Shown here in pieces: positions 1-8,411 of a stretch of 25,607 bases of DNA. A program made the translations under genes and the position numbers. Origin of the DNA: a virus; IMG/VR virus record IMGVR_UViG_3300046777_001536, positions 1-25,607 of that record; one strand, written 5' to 3'. Position 1 is the first letter of the stretch. The number at the start of each line of letters is the position of its first letter. The notes beneath the pieces were generated by a model. The model was not told the DNA's origin. It ran no database searches and saw nothing but the letters and a program-made list of their open reading frames with translations.

Positions 1-147
1 GACCCAGGCATAAATGGTAGGAGTGATGCTTACTTTGAGGTATATCCAATGGCAAGGACAAGCTCAAGCTATTTGCCATTGCAAAATGGCGATAATTTTG
101 TAGCGAGAAAGTTAATAACAATTAGTAATTTAGTAAACGAAAAATAA
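1..147 (+). CDS. C-terminal end of a head-tail connector or tail completion protein (partial)
   Basis: The first frame is open from the window edge to a TAA at 145-147, giving 48 residues that end in SNLVNEK. The start lies outside the window. The gene sits directly before the major tail tube gene, 6 bases away. In siphophages this position is usually taken by a tail terminator, head-tail connector or neck protein. The visible residues carry no motif that I can assign, so the role is inferred from gene order alone. The frame matches the compact + strand operon that follows. Confidence 0.6.
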   Translation, partial: DPGINGRSDAYFEVYPMARTSSSYLPLQNGDNFVARKLITISNLVNEK

Positions 148-153
148 ACAAAA

Positions 154-585
154 ATGGGACAAATTCAAGGCAGTTTGCAGAATGTTGAGATAGATGTAGC
201 TGGTGGTACATCTTATAAAAACCTCGTATGTCTGCGTACATCCTCAGTCAATACGACTGTTGACTCCACCACAGAGCAAACCAATTGCGGTGTACTTACA
301 AGCGTAGCAGAGCCACAGATGACCGTGGACTTTGATGCTATTTGCGAGGTTGCACCAAGCGTTTCTCAAGTATCTTATGAGGACTTGTTGAGCGCAATGG
401 TTAGCAAAACATTGGTAGCTGTGAGGGTACAAAACCCAACTGTCACAGGGGCAAGCACAGGCGCTGCGTACTACCATTCTTTTAGTGGTTATATCACAGA
501 CCTCACGCTTAATCAATCTACTACCGAGTTCATCAATTTCTCTGGTTCTATCTCTTCTACTGGCACTCTTGACATAACCGCTTAA
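154..585 (+). CDS. Major tail tube protein (TP901-1-like fold)
   Basis: This 143-aa protein probably forms the hexameric rings of the non-contractile tail tube. It is rich in Thr, Ser and Val and reads as an all-beta protein: an N-terminal strand pair, a TEQTNCGV segment near residue 40, and a C-terminal pattern FSGSISSTGTL that resembles the terminal strands of TP901-1-type tail tube proteins (family resemblance by eye). It is followed at once by the tail assembly chaperone pair and then the tape measure gene, which is the classical siphophage order. Its start has an A-rich leader (ACAAAAATG) and no Shine-Dalgarno sequence. A second tail-tube-like protein occurs at 5430-6053, so this one is called major by position. 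Confidence 0.75.
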   Translation: MGQIQGSLQNVEIDVAGGTSYKNLVCLRTSSVNTTVDSTTEQTNCGVLTSVAEPQMTVDFDAICEVAPSVSQVSYEDLLSAMVSKTLVAVRVQNPTVTGASTGAAYYHSFSGYITDLTLNQSTTEFINFSGSISSTGTLDITA

Positions 586-590
586 CTTTT

Positions 591-968
591 ATGAATTACT
601 GCACTATAACTATTAATGACCAAAAGGTCGGACTAAAATTTGGTATGGCATCATTTAGGTATCTAAGTGATGGAAAACTTGTAGAGGGCAAGAGCTTTGT
701 CAATAACGAGCTTAATGAGGTAGGCATCGCTCACATCCTTTATAGTGGTTATTTCAATAACTGCCTTGTCAAGGATGTAGAGCCATCATTTACATTTGAG
801 GACTTTGTTGATTTTATCGAGCGCACTTTGATGAATAAGGAAAGCATTGAGCCAATAACTAATGCTATTAAAGTTTGGGCCGATAATGACCTAATAAAGC
901 AAACTCAAGTTGATAATGAGCCAAAAAAAAAGACCTCTCGTGGGAGCAAGTCGAAGCGTTTGGCTTAG
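591..968 (+). CDS. Tail assembly chaperone, short form (G-like)
   Basis: This 125-aa product is the zero-frame form of the tail assembly chaperone. In lambda-type systems the short G protein and the long GT protein bind the tape measure protein and recruit tail tube subunits. The ORF lies between tail tube and tape measure genes. After codon 110 it runs into a nine-A stretch (923-931, reading CCA AAA AAA AAG). In frame it then ends with a basic, low-complexity tail (KKKTSRGSKSKRLA). In the -1 frame the sequence continues without a stop into the next ORF. Ribosomes that do not slip make this product. The domain resemblance itself is weak by eye; the call rests on position and the slippery site. 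Confidence 0.72.
   Translation: MNYCTITINDQKVGLKFGMASFRYLSDGKLVEGKSFVNNELNEVGIAHILYSGYFNNCLVKDVEPSFTFEDFVDFIERTLMNKESIEPITNAIKVWADNDLIKQTQVDNEPKKKTSRGSKSKRLA
926..932 (+). promoter_or_regulatory. Programmed -1 ribosomal frameshift site (A AAA AAG)
   Basis: The run of nine A residues at 923-931 followed by G at 932 contains the heptamer A AAA AAG in phase with the upstream gene (codons 927-929 and 930-932). Both lysine tRNAs can re-pair one base back on AAA AAA. The -1 frame then stays open to 1228. A short possible hairpin, CTCT (935-938) with GGAG (943-946), lies just downstream but is close and weak, so I do not claim it as the stimulator. The heptamer type is well established for tail chaperone genes; its use here is inferred. 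Confidence 0.7.
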
Positions 969-1228
969 GTGAATTAGGGTTGAAGCCTCATGATTTCTAC
1001 TCTTTGAGCCCTCGCCACTTTAGCTTGATGTCTAAGGGTTATGAGGACAAAAAAGTAGACACTTATAGACAAACAAGGCTATTGATGTTTACCATGGTAA
1101 GACTAATGGGCGATCCGAAAACATCGCCAAAGACACCAGAGGCATTGTGGGAGTTACCTGGTGATGAGACTAAGAGTGGCATGAGTGAGGAGGAGATGCG
1201 AGAAATATTTAAAAGGTTAGCAAAATGA
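932..1228 (+). CDS. Tail assembly chaperone extension (T part of GT), reached by -1 frameshift
   Basis: This frame has no convincing independent start; the only initiation candidate is a TTG at 980. Read in the -1 frame from the A-run, the protein continues as KKK-DLSWEQVEAFGLGELGL and then KPHDFYSLSPRHFSLMSKGY. That resembles the TAC family of phage tail chaperones, with the pattern of short helix, G-L-G-x-L-G-L, then 'F(y/w)SLSPRxF'. The part upstream of the TTG (932-979) fits this pattern and would be lost if translation began at 980. Joining 591..932 with 932..1228 gives about 212 residues. The 3' end overlaps the tape measure start in an ATGA. In the family the T domain contacts the tape measure protein. 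Confidence 0.7.
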   Translation, partial: DLSWEQVEAFGLGELGLKPHDFYSLSPRHFSLMSKGYEDKKVDTYRQTRLLMFTMVRLMGDPKTSPKTPEALWELPGDETKSGMSEEEMREIFKRLAK

Positions 1229-2973
1229 GTATTCAAATACAAATAGGAGCGGATATTAGTGGTGTAGATAAGGCCATTAAAACCGTTTCTGGTGAGTTAA
1301 ATAACCTTAAAGCTCCCGTAGTCAATGCTCAAAATCAATTAACCTCTCTTAGTGGTGTAGTTAGGGATTTGCCTTTTGGATTTATAGCGATACAGAACAA
1401 CTTACCTCTTGTTGTTGACTCATTTGGTCAACTTGCTAAACAAGCAGGAGGATTAGGCCCAGCTTTAAAAAGCATTGGCGCATCATTAGTAGGCCCAGCT
1501 GGTCTATCTTTTGCCTTTGGTGCTATTGTCGCAGGTGTGACAGCTTTGATACAAAAATATGGGTCTCTTGGTGAGGCCTTTAATGCTTTGCTTGGCTTAG
1601 CACCAAAATTAACAGAAAGCCAAAAAGAATTTAATAAAGCCGTTGCTGATGCAAGTGGTAATGTGGCAACCGAAGAGGCAAAAATTAAGATACTTGTTGG
1701 TACAATTAGTGACTTAGAACAACCTCAACAAAAAAGAATTGAGGCATACAATGAGTTAAAAAAAGTTAGTCCAGAAGTTGTTGCTGGTATAAGAGATGAA
1801 AATGCTCTTAATGCTTCAAGTATTGATATTATTAATAAACTTGCAGAATCAAGATTAGCACTATTAAAATTAAAAGTACAAGAGGCTGGTATAACTGCTG
1901 TACTTACTAAAAATGCAGAAGATTTAGCTAATGCCAATGCAGAGGTAGCGAGATTAACAAATGAGGTAGCAACAGCTACAAGTAAATACAATGAAGGTAA
2001 GAAGCAAACTAATGCTTTAGCTCTTGCTGCACAACAAGGTATAAGTGCTGAGTCAATAACTTTAAAAAATTTACAAGGTTCTCTTACAGAAGCCAAAAAG
2101 AAAGTTGATGAAATAACAGCAAGTCAGCAAGTTTATTATGACCAATTAAAGCCTATCGTTGCAGAAACTGCATCTATAAACAAAGTAACTAAGGATAGAG
2201 TTGATAATTTAAAAGCAGAAGACAAAGCATTAAAGCAAAGCGCAACAGAAGGTCAAAAAGCTTATAAAGAAGGTTGGGAAGGAATAATATCTGAATTAAA
2301 AGAATTTGATGCATTCCAAAAAGCAAACACTGCGGCTAATCAAAGAGCAGCGGCAGTAAATGCACAAATAAGTCAAGCTAAGGCATTAAAGGCAAGAACA
2401 GAGGCGCAAAAGAAAGCAACAGAAGAGACTAAGAAAGCAGAAGACGCAGCTTTATCTTTAGCAATTGCAGAAGGTGAGGCAGGCTTTCAAGCACCAAGTT
2501 TTGCTGAAGGGTTTAAAGATTTAGCTCCTAAACTTGTTAAGGAAACAAATGCAATAGCAGGACTTGCATTATTTAAAAGTACATTCACAGACCCATTAGA
2601 GGGATTATTTTCAAATTTCTTAGATACAGGCAAATTTGCATTTGCAGATTTTGGTAAAGTAGTATTAAAGACAATTAACCAACTTGTGGCAAAAATTATA
2701 GCCACAGGTATTATTAAACTTTTAGGAAATATATTATTCCCAGGGGCTGGTACTGCTATCACAACAGGTGGTGGTGGCATAGCCAAAGGCATTGGAGGAG
2801 TATTAGGTGATTTATTTGGCTTTAATTTTGGTGGTGGTGTAGCCGCGCCATCATTCGCAGGTGTAGGTGGTGGGCCTATGGGAATGAGTGGGCAGGTTAA
2901 TGTGGTTTTGAGAGGCCAGGACTTGGTAGGGGCATTGAATAGAACAAATACGACAATAAATAGAGTGGGTTAA
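1225..2973 (+). CDS. Tail tape measure protein
   Basis: This 582-aa protein sets tail length and is injected ahead of the DNA. The N-terminus is followed by a hydrophobic block (about residues 85-112). A long Ala/Lys/Glu-rich helical stretch (about 135-430) follows, with many coiled-coil-like repeats. The C-terminal region has EGLFSNFLDTGKFAFADFGK and then a glycine-rich hydrophobic tail, both typical of siphophage tape measure proteins. At the usual 1.5 angstrom per residue, 582 residues would give a tail of roughly 85-90 nm, which is rather short. It starts inside the ATGA overlap with the chaperone gene. Its stop shares one base with the start of the next gene, so translation is likely coupled. 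Confidence 0.88.
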   Translation: MSIQIQIGADISGVDKAIKTVSGELNNLKAPVVNAQNQLTSLSGVVRDLPFGFIAIQNNLPLVVDSFGQLAKQAGGLGPALKSIGASLVGPAGLSFAFGAIVAGVTALIQKYGSLGEAFNALLGLAPKLTESQKEFNKAVADASGNVATEEAKIKILVGTISDLEQPQQKRIEAYNELKKVSPEVVAGIRDENALNASSIDIINKLAESRLALLKLKVQEAGITAVLTKNAEDLANANAEVARLTNEVATATSKYNEGKKQTNALALAAQQGISAESITLKNLQGSLTEAKKKVDEITASQQVYYDQLKPIVAETASINKVTKDRVDNLKAEDKALKQSATEGQKAYKEGWEGIISELKEFDAFQKANTAANQRAAAVNAQISQAKALKARTEAQKKATEETKKAEDAALSLAIAEGEAGFQAPSFAEGFKDLAPKLVKETNAIAGLALFKSTFTDPLEGLFSNFLDTGKFAFADFGKVVLKTINQLVAKIIATGIIKLLGNILFPGAGTAITTGGGGIAKGIGGVLGDLFGFNFGGGVAAPSFAGVGGGPMGMSGQVNVVLRGQDLVGALNRTNTTINRVG

Positions 2974-5429
2974 TGGCATACGCAGAGAAATATAGGATAG
3001 ATTTCAAAAGCTTAGATGGTTACGATTGTCGCGTGGGCTTTTGGTTTGATGGATATGGTGGCAGTGTCAATGCTTTGCGTGGAGGGCCGAGGCCTTTTGT
3101 ATTAAAGGAGTTTAACACGGATGAGGATTTATTTAAACCCATAAGGCCGCAATTGGCAGAGATGGAGATAGTGGCAAATTCAAGTGGTGTGAGTATAGAT
3201 GACTTTTTGAGTGATAATGACACGGATATTTATGTGACATTTGCATACAATAATGTAAGTATAGGTTATTGGAGAGGTTATTTGCTTCAAGATGATTTCC
3301 AAGAGGTTTGGCAAGACTCCAACCATATCATTATGCTAAGAGCCACAGAGGGTTTAGGATATATGAAAAACTTTCCTATATCTAATGGAGGCGCAGAGAT
3401 AACTGCTAAAACTACCCCTCTCGACTTTTTGCAATATGCAACAAGCACGGCGGTACAAGGATGGACTAAGTACACCATCTTTAGCAATCTATTTCATGAC
3501 TCAATGACTGATAGCCTTACTTATACTGGCATCGATCAGTGTAAGATAGACCCTAAGACTTTTCAAATTGAGTCAACGGAGTATCAAGATAGTTACACAG
3601 TGACAGAGGCCATCAATAGAGGCTTTTCTCAGACTCTCTTTATGTATAACGATGTTTGGCACGTTTTGAGGATGGAGGAGCTTTACGCGCCTAAAACAGA
3701 CAATTTAAGGGGCTTCACATCAAACCTTGGCTCAAGGACAAGCGTGCAGAAGCGTTTTGACATAAGTGTAGGGGTCAATGAGGAAGTTAAGCCTATCTCA
3801 CCAGATATGCTTAGGTTCATTAAGCGTAGGACTAAGATAGACACAACAACTTTCAACTATGACCAAATATCCGAGCTTTTGGTCAATGGCACTTTTAGTA
3901 GGGGTGACTTATTGACTACTACCGGCACACTAAAGCAATATGAGGTTGATAGTTGGGATTTCAAGAAAACACAAGGCAATAGTAGCCCAGATTATGTGAC
4001 AGGGACAACACCAGGTGCAGGTAGTGTGACAAGGAATGAGGTCTATACAAATACTACTAATGGATACCTAACAGATAATTATGTAAGGGTGCCTGGAGCG
4101 GATGGTAGTACTGATGAGTATTATATACGCTCTCAATCTATTGGTGTATTTGCAGGTGAGAAAGTAAACATAAGCTTTGACTATAAATTCGAGCAAGTTT
4201 TTGCTGATGATGGCTTTATGAGGCAAGCTGTGGTGATGCTCACAGGTTCGAGTGGTAATTATTGGCTCAAAGGTGATGGCTCATGGATAAGCACTAATAG
4301 CACTTTTACGAGCAATTACACCTATATTGAGACGGAGTATAACACCTCTGGAGACCCAGAAGAGACTGATTGGGTGACATTGACAGTTGAGAGCCTTGAC
4401 ATCCCAGATAATGGCACGATAAAAATAGCTTTTATTGCAGACTATCACACATACCCCACAAGTGGGCAAAATGAGATTTGGATGAAGGCTCTTAAATTTG
4501 AGATTATTGAGACCTTCAATGGCACAAGTGCGCAGCCATTAACAGGGGTAAAGTCAATATACACTAAGAGCGCGGCGGTTAATGTGGTTAGTGACAATGA
4601 GATAATGATACAAGATGGCTTCTCTAAGAACTACAAAGGGACTATCTACCAAAGCGATGGCACGACTATCACAGATGCGGATTGGTATCGATATAGATAT
4701 TCTGGGGAGTCTTTGAGCTTTAGGAGGCAGAATTTAACCTCTTATTGGGAGAATAATAGATATAACAGAAATAAAATAGATGCGACTTTCTATGGCCTTA
4801 CTTTTAACTCTGGCGATAGAATAGGCCTAATTAACACAGTTATTTTTGAGGATGATGACCCTACAAAGGTTTATGCTATCTTGAACATGAAGGAAATTGA
4901 CTTTGCGGCTGGTATTTGGTCAGCCACCCTTTTGGAGGTTTGGGATGATAACAAGGATGCAGGCGCTATTGAGGAGAAAACCTTTGATGCGGATGTGACC
5001 ACAGGCACTTACAATAGTCCAGTATATGTACCTTGGACGGGGGTAAGTTTGGCAGATTTCACTATAACGGGTGGTAATTTGATAACCTACACTGGGCCTA
5101 CATCTATTAACGCTCCAATTGTTATATCTTTATCAGGCAATATCAACACTACCACAAGCACCCCTGTTACTACCACTTTTAGGGTGTTGCAAAATGGCTC
5201 GGCGATCAAGACACAAACTTACCCTGTCACTACAAATCCTCAAGCTTTTTCATTAAATTTGTCTCCAAGTGGTAGCATCACTATTAACACTAACGACACT
5301 TTCCAAGTTGATGTGAGTAATAACATTACTCAAATTCAATACACAAGCGGAGGATTTACTATTGACTACACGGCGCCTGGGACTATCACCTACGACACAT
5401 ATTCGGAAGAGTTCATATATAACACATAA
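2973..5429 (+). CDS. Tail tip / hub protein (Dit-Tal-like) with carbohydrate-binding-like insert
   Basis: This 818-aa protein directly follows the tape measure gene (TAATG overlap), the usual place for distal tail and hub proteins. About residues 1-150 form a beta-rich N-terminal region with many aromatic residues, plausibly the tube-capping part. About 150-300 and 540-685 look like hub segments. Between them, about 302-508, lies a jelly-roll-like block: NGTF near its start, VRVPG in the middle, and alternating strands ending in KFEI. This layout recalls carbohydrate-binding modules inserted in phage baseplates. The C-terminal 130 residues are a Thr/Ser-rich beta-sandwich. Domain limits are by eye. 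It probably closes the tail tube and carries peripheral receptor contacts. Confidence 0.7.
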   Translation: MAYAEKYRIDFKSLDGYDCRVGFWFDGYGGSVNALRGGPRPFVLKEFNTDEDLFKPIRPQLAEMEIVANSSGVSIDDFLSDNDTDIYVTFAYNNVSIGYWRGYLLQDDFQEVWQDSNHIIMLRATEGLGYMKNFPISNGGAEITAKTTPLDFLQYATSTAVQGWTKYTIFSNLFHDSMTDSLTYTGIDQCKIDPKTFQIESTEYQDSYTVTEAINRGFSQTLFMYNDVWHVLRMEELYAPKTDNLRGFTSNLGSRTSVQKRFDISVGVNEEVKPISPDMLRFIKRRTKIDTTTFNYDQISELLVNGTFSRGDLLTTTGTLKQYEVDSWDFKKTQGNSSPDYVTGTTPGAGSVTRNEVYTNTTNGYLTDNYVRVPGADGSTDEYYIRSQSIGVFAGEKVNISFDYKFEQVFADDGFMRQAVVMLTGSSGNYWLKGDGSWISTNSTFTSNYTYIETEYNTSGDPEETDWVTLTVESLDIPDNGTIKIAFIADYHTYPTSGQNEIWMKALKFEIIETFNGTSAQPLTGVKSIYTKSAAVNVVSDNEIMIQDGFSKNYKGTIYQSDGTTITDADWYRYRYSGESLSFRRQNLTSYWENNRYNRNKIDATFYGLTFNSGDRIGLINTVIFEDDDPTKVYAILNMKEIDFAAGIWSATLLEVWDDNKDAGAIEEKTFDADVTTGTYNSPVYVPWTGVSLADFTITGGNLITYTGPTSINAPIVISLSGNINTTTSTPVTTTFRVLQNGSAIKTQTYPVTTNPQAFSLNLSPSGSITINTNDTFQVDVSNNITQIQYTSGGFTIDYTAPGTITYDTYSEEFIYNT

Positions 5430-6053
5430 ATGGCAGAAGCAGTAAAAGCAGAAGGTTTAGTAATAGCGGTCACTAATTCAAGTGGTGGGGTCTATCCTTT
5501 TGCTTGTGCTAAGGACTCAACTATCACTATATCGAGAGATGTGATAGAGTTAGCGCCAAAGACTAACAATATCTATCGAGAGTATATCAAAGGCCGTCAA
5601 TCGTTCACCATTAGTGGTAGTGGGTTGGTTAAGTTAGCGGAGTCGAATATGCAACCCATAACGTTCTTCGATGATTATTTTGATGGGACGGATAGTGAGG
5701 TAGTTTGCTATTTAGACATGATTGATACGAGCAACAACTACCGCGTGTATCAATTTAACGCTATCATCACGGAGCTTGCTCTTGCATCCAATGTAGGAGC
5801 CATTGGGCAGTACAACTACTCGATGCAAGGTAGTGGCCCATTCACAGAGCTAACTGTGGTGGATACTTATAGCGTATCGAGTGGTAAAATCACTGCGAGA
5901 AGCACCTCTACTCATAAACTTGTAGCGGTTGGATTTGGTGGCAAGTGGTACTACAATTACACAGTCACAGATGAAGGTGGTGGTGTGTTTACGATAACAA
6001 TAGGCACGGCTTACAATGGCGTGAGTGTGAAGGCGGTTTATATAGCACTATAA
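5430..6053 (+). CDS. Second tail-tube-like protein with C-terminal extension
   Basis: This 207-aa protein starts immediately after the hub gene stop. Its first ~140 residues look like a tail tube subunit: an early strand, DVIELAPKTNNIYREYIKGR near residue 37, then TISGSGLV, a CYLDMID strand, an FNAIITELAL strand and a closing YSMQGSGPF. The order of these elements matches TP901-1-type tube proteins, including the final G-S-G. The last ~65 residues (KITARSTSTHKLVAVGF onward) form an added small beta domain. Being downstream of the hub rather than upstream of the tape measure, it may build a tail-tip ring or decorate the distal tail. That role is inference; an unrelated baseplate beta protein is the alternative. 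Confidence 0.55.
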   Translation: MAEAVKAEGLVIAVTNSSGGVYPFACAKDSTITISRDVIELAPKTNNIYREYIKGRQSFTISGSGLVKLAESNMQPITFFDDYFDGTDSEVVCYLDMIDTSNNYRVYQFNAIITELALASNVGAIGQYNYSMQGSGPFTELTVVDTYSVSSGKITARSTSTHKLVAVGFGGKWYYNYTVTDEGGGVFTITIGTAYNGVSVKAVYIAL

Positions 6054-6065
6054 AAAAGATAAGAA

Positions 6066-6404
6066 ATGATACCAGAGTTCAATTTGAGACCAATAAAAAA
6101 AGGAGACACCTATGCGCTCCCTTTGTCTTTTTGGGAGGATGAGTGTGAAACAACTGCTAAAGATGTAAGTACATATACTTTCAAGCTCATGGCTAAAGAT
6201 AGCTCTGGGACTACTATTTTCACATGGGCCAACGCGGACTTTGTGCAAGGTGCTACAAATGAGAGGACAGTAACCTTGACAAGTGTTACCACTGCTGCTT
6301 ATACTTCTGGGGAGTTTAACTACGAGTTGCAAGTGACCACTGGCACTGGTACTTATACCTGGATGCAAGGTTTTGTGCAAGTTTTGGATCAAGTAACAAG
6401 CTAA
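6066..6404 (+). CDS. Baseplate protein, BppU N-terminal-like
   Basis: This 112-aa protein opens with FNLRPIKKGDTYALPLSF. That resembles the N-terminal domain of baseplate upper proteins (BppU), where a P-I-x-x-G-D-T motif and an immunoglobulin-like sandwich attach fibres to the tail tip. Further strands, such as YTFKLMAKDSSG and GEFNYELQVTTG, fit a single beta-sandwich of about 110 residues. It sits between tail-tip genes and the fibre gene and has no helical extension, so it probably acts as a small adaptor. The start follows an A-rich leader. Confidence in a tail-associated role is fair; the family label is by motif resemblance. Confidence 0.6.
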   Translation: MIPEFNLRPIKKGDTYALPLSFWEDECETTAKDVSTYTFKLMAKDSSGTTIFTWANADFVQGATNERTVTLTSVTTAAYTSGEFNYELQVTTGTGTYTWMQGFVQVLDQVTS

Positions 6405-6407
6405 GAG

Positions 6408-7694
6408 ATGATAGTAATTAAGGTTAACTATACAACCGATGCGCCAATAATAAAGGTGAATTACGATGATTCACCTATTTACATCACTACAACTGTTGAT
6501 GCTACTTATATAAAAGTGGACTATGGTACTGGAGGTGGAGGTGCTTCGGTATGGGGTCAAATCACTGGGACACTATCCGACCAGACCGACCTACAAGATG
6601 CGCTTGATGATAAAGTCCCATACACAGGCGCGACTGCGAATGTAGACTTAGGCGAGTATGAACTAAAAGCTGGGCAGCTTACTTTAGATATAAGCCCAAC
6701 AGGCATAGCGGCGGTTGGGACAACGAGGTGGAATAATACAATAGGAAGCAGTGAAACTACTCTTAAAGGTGGTAGCGTTGTTTTGAAAAATGGCGTTGAC
6801 TTAGTTGCGAGGGTAGTTAATAAGGTTAGCCCTAATACTACTTTAACAAAAGCGGCATACCAAGCGGTGAGGGTTAGTGGTGCTCAGGGTCAAAGGTTAG
6901 CTGTGGCTCTTGCTCAAGCGAACAATGATAACAATAGTGCCGACACGATAGGACTGGTCACTGAGACCATAGCTACCAACCAAGAGGGCTTTATCATGAC
7001 TGTAGGCAGCCTTGAAGGTATTGATACCACAGGCACACTACAAAGCGAGACATGGAGCGATGGTGATGTTATTTACCTCTCTCCTACAACCGCAGGGGCA
7101 TTGACTAATGTTAAGCCTGTGGCACCTCAGCATATTATTGTAATAGGATACGTTGAGTATGCTCATCAGAACAATGGCAAGTTATACGTCAAGGTGATGA
7201 ATGGATGGGAGCTTGGCGAATTGCACGATGTAGACACCACAGGAGCAACTAATGGCCAAGTCCTTGCCTATGATAGTGCTTTGAGCATTTGGAAACCTAC
7301 CACTAATGGTAGTGGTACTGTTTCATCTGTTGCATTGACAGTACCCACAGGCTTAGTCATTACAAGCGGTTCACCTATCACATCAAGCGGAACGATAGCC
7401 GTAGGGTTGCAGAGTGGTTACTCTATTCCTACAACCATTAATCAGGGCAACTGGGATGATGCCTATACTTTTGTTAGCGGCTTCCCTTCACAGAGTGGCA
7501 ATAGCGGAAAATATTTGACTACCGATGGAAGCACATTATCATGGGCTAATATTGTTAGTGGTGTATCGTCATTCAATACAAGGACAGGAGCGGTAACATT
7601 AACATCAACAGATGTCACGGATGCTCTTGGATATATACCTGCTAATAGTTCAGATTTCTCAGCAAAATTGTTTAACTATTATAATTTTATATAA
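6408..7694 (+). CDS. Tail fibre protein
   Basis: This 428-aa protein begins with two short repeats (IKVNYTTDAPIIKVNYDD and a third IKVDYG) that likely anchor it. A glycine stretch and a QTDLQDALDDKVPYTGA segment follow, typical of trimeric fibre shafts. The middle, about residues 100-270, is a beta domain common in phage fibres (GQRLAVALAQANN, VIYLSPTTAGALT). Residues 303-380 form a domain that recurs in the protein at 11034-12317: P-I-T-S-S-G-T, WDDAY and SGNSGKYLTT. It ends with a shaft motif, FNTRTGAVTLTSTDVTDALG. The role is host recognition or support of the adhesin encoded next. It may be one of two fibre halves split by a cassette. Confidence 0.75.
   Translation: MIVIKVNYTTDAPIIKVNYDDSPIYITTTVDATYIKVDYGTGGGGASVWGQITGTLSDQTDLQDALDDKVPYTGATANVDLGEYELKAGQLTLDISPTGIAAVGTTRWNNTIGSSETTLKGGSVVLKNGVDLVARVVNKVSPNTTLTKAAYQAVRVSGAQGQRLAVALAQANNDNNSADTIGLVTETIATNQEGFIMTVGSLEGIDTTGTLQSETWSDGDVIYLSPTTAGALTNVKPVAPQHIIVIGYVEYAHQNNGKLYVKVMNGWELGELHDVDTTGATNGQVLAYDSALSIWKPTTNGSGTVSSVALTVPTGLVITSGSPITSSGTIAVGLQSGYSIPTTINQGNWDDAYTFVSGFPSQSGNSGKYLTTDGSTLSWANIVSGVSSFNTRTGAVTLTSTDVTDALGYIPANSSDFSAKLFNYYNFI
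7314..7547 (+). repeat. Fibre domain copy 1
   Basis: This stretch encodes residues 303-380 of the first fibre. It matches residues 39-115 of the second fibre (11148-11378) almost without gaps, including NWDDAY, SGNSGKYLTT and GSTLSWA. The DNA is less conserved than the protein, apart from short identical patches such as CATTATCATGGGCTA. Confidence 0.85.
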
Positions 7695-7695
7695 G

Positions 7696-7989
7696 ATGAC
7701 ATACACAGCACCAAATGGCCATGTAATTGTAAGCAGCCCAGATGGGCCAGTTGTTTACACTTGTCCGCAGTCAGGAATGACAGAAGGAACATTTTTTAGT
7801 CTTGAAACCAAATCTGCGGCCACATCAATAGGTATTCAGCAGATACAGATTACAAGAGTAATTACAGAGGATAGTATTACTATTACCATCAAAGAAAGCA
7901 CTTCTGAGGAACTCATAGCATATCAGCAAGAGGTTGATGGTGGTGCTACTGATGATGAAATAATTAATAACCTTTTTAATCAAGAATAA
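7696..7989 (+). CDS. Small tail-fibre-associated protein, unknown function
   Basis: This 97-aa protein starts at an ATG one base after the fibre stop (MTYTAPNGHVIVSSPDGPVV). The frame is open further upstream to an ATG at 7612, but that would overlap the fibre gene and add unlikely sequence, so 7696 is preferred. The N-terminus reads as beta strands with P-N-G and P-D-G turns. The C-terminal part is acidic (EELIAYQQEVDGGATDDEII). I recognise no family. Its position between a fibre and an adhesin, and its tight spacing, suggest a small adaptor or fibre chaperone, but that is inference. Its stop shares one base with the next start. Confidence 0.6.
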   Translation: MTYTAPNGHVIVSSPDGPVVYTCPQSGMTEGTFFSLETKSAATSIGIQQIQITRVITEDSITITIKESTSEELIAYQQEVDGGATDDEIINNLFNQE

Positions 7990-8408
7990 TGCCAGCTAAT
8001 ACAACACCTATTTTTACATTGACCCCAAAGGCTGCTACTGCGAGAATAGCAGCTGCGAACACGGCTCGTGATGGGTCAGGCACATTGGTCACTTTGTTCA
8101 CCGCAGGGTCTAATGGCTCAAGAGTTGATTTTATTACCTTCACATCCTCACAAGCTACTGCTGCTGCTTCTGCCGCTCGTGTTGAGCGTGTGTTCTTGAG
8201 CGATGAGTCAGGTCTCAATCCAAGGTTAATATCCGAGGTGGCTATGAGTGCCATTACTGCTTCAAACACAGCCATAGGTGCGACATCTACGATTACCTAC
8301 ACCAATGGTCTTATCATTAACGCAGGTCAAATCATCTATGTAACTCAGTCGGTTTATGGTAGTGCTAATGATGCAACAGATGTAGTATTAAGAGGTGGAA
8401 ACTATTAA
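7989..8408 (+). CDS. Hypothetical structural protein in fibre region
   Basis: This 139-aa protein is dominated by Ala, Thr, Ser and Asn, with alternating strand-like segments (GTLVTLFTAG, ATSTITYTNGLIINAGQIIYV). It looks like an all-beta structural domain, such as a tail decoration or a fibre-attachment domain. There is no signal peptide or membrane segment and no catalytic motif that I recognise. It overlaps the previous gene by one base (TAATG) and is followed after 3 bases by the large adhesin gene, so all three are likely co-translated. Base composition here is still like the tail genes, unlike the adhesin that follows. Confidence 0.6.
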   Translation: MPANTTPIFTLTPKAATARIAAANTARDGSGTLVTLFTAGSNGSRVDFITFTSSQATAAASAARVERVFLSDESGLNPRLISEVAMSAITASNTAIGATSTITYTNGLIINAGQIIYVTQSVYGSANDATDVVLRGGNY

Positions 8409-8411
8409 ACT

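Noticed and set aside
980-1228. Independent gene starting at TTG 980
   Set aside because: The conserved reading extends upstream in the -1 frame to the A-run, and TTG would remove part of it. Treated as a frameshift extension.
6048-6392. Minus-strand ORFs across tail genes (for example 6048-6392, 11114-11548, 1725-2096)
   Set aside because: All lie opposite well-supported + strand genes, with shadow-type composition and no motifs.
7612-7695. Upstream start for the 97-aa protein
   Set aside because: This part lies within the end of the fibre gene. The ATG at 7696, one base after the fibre stop, is natural.
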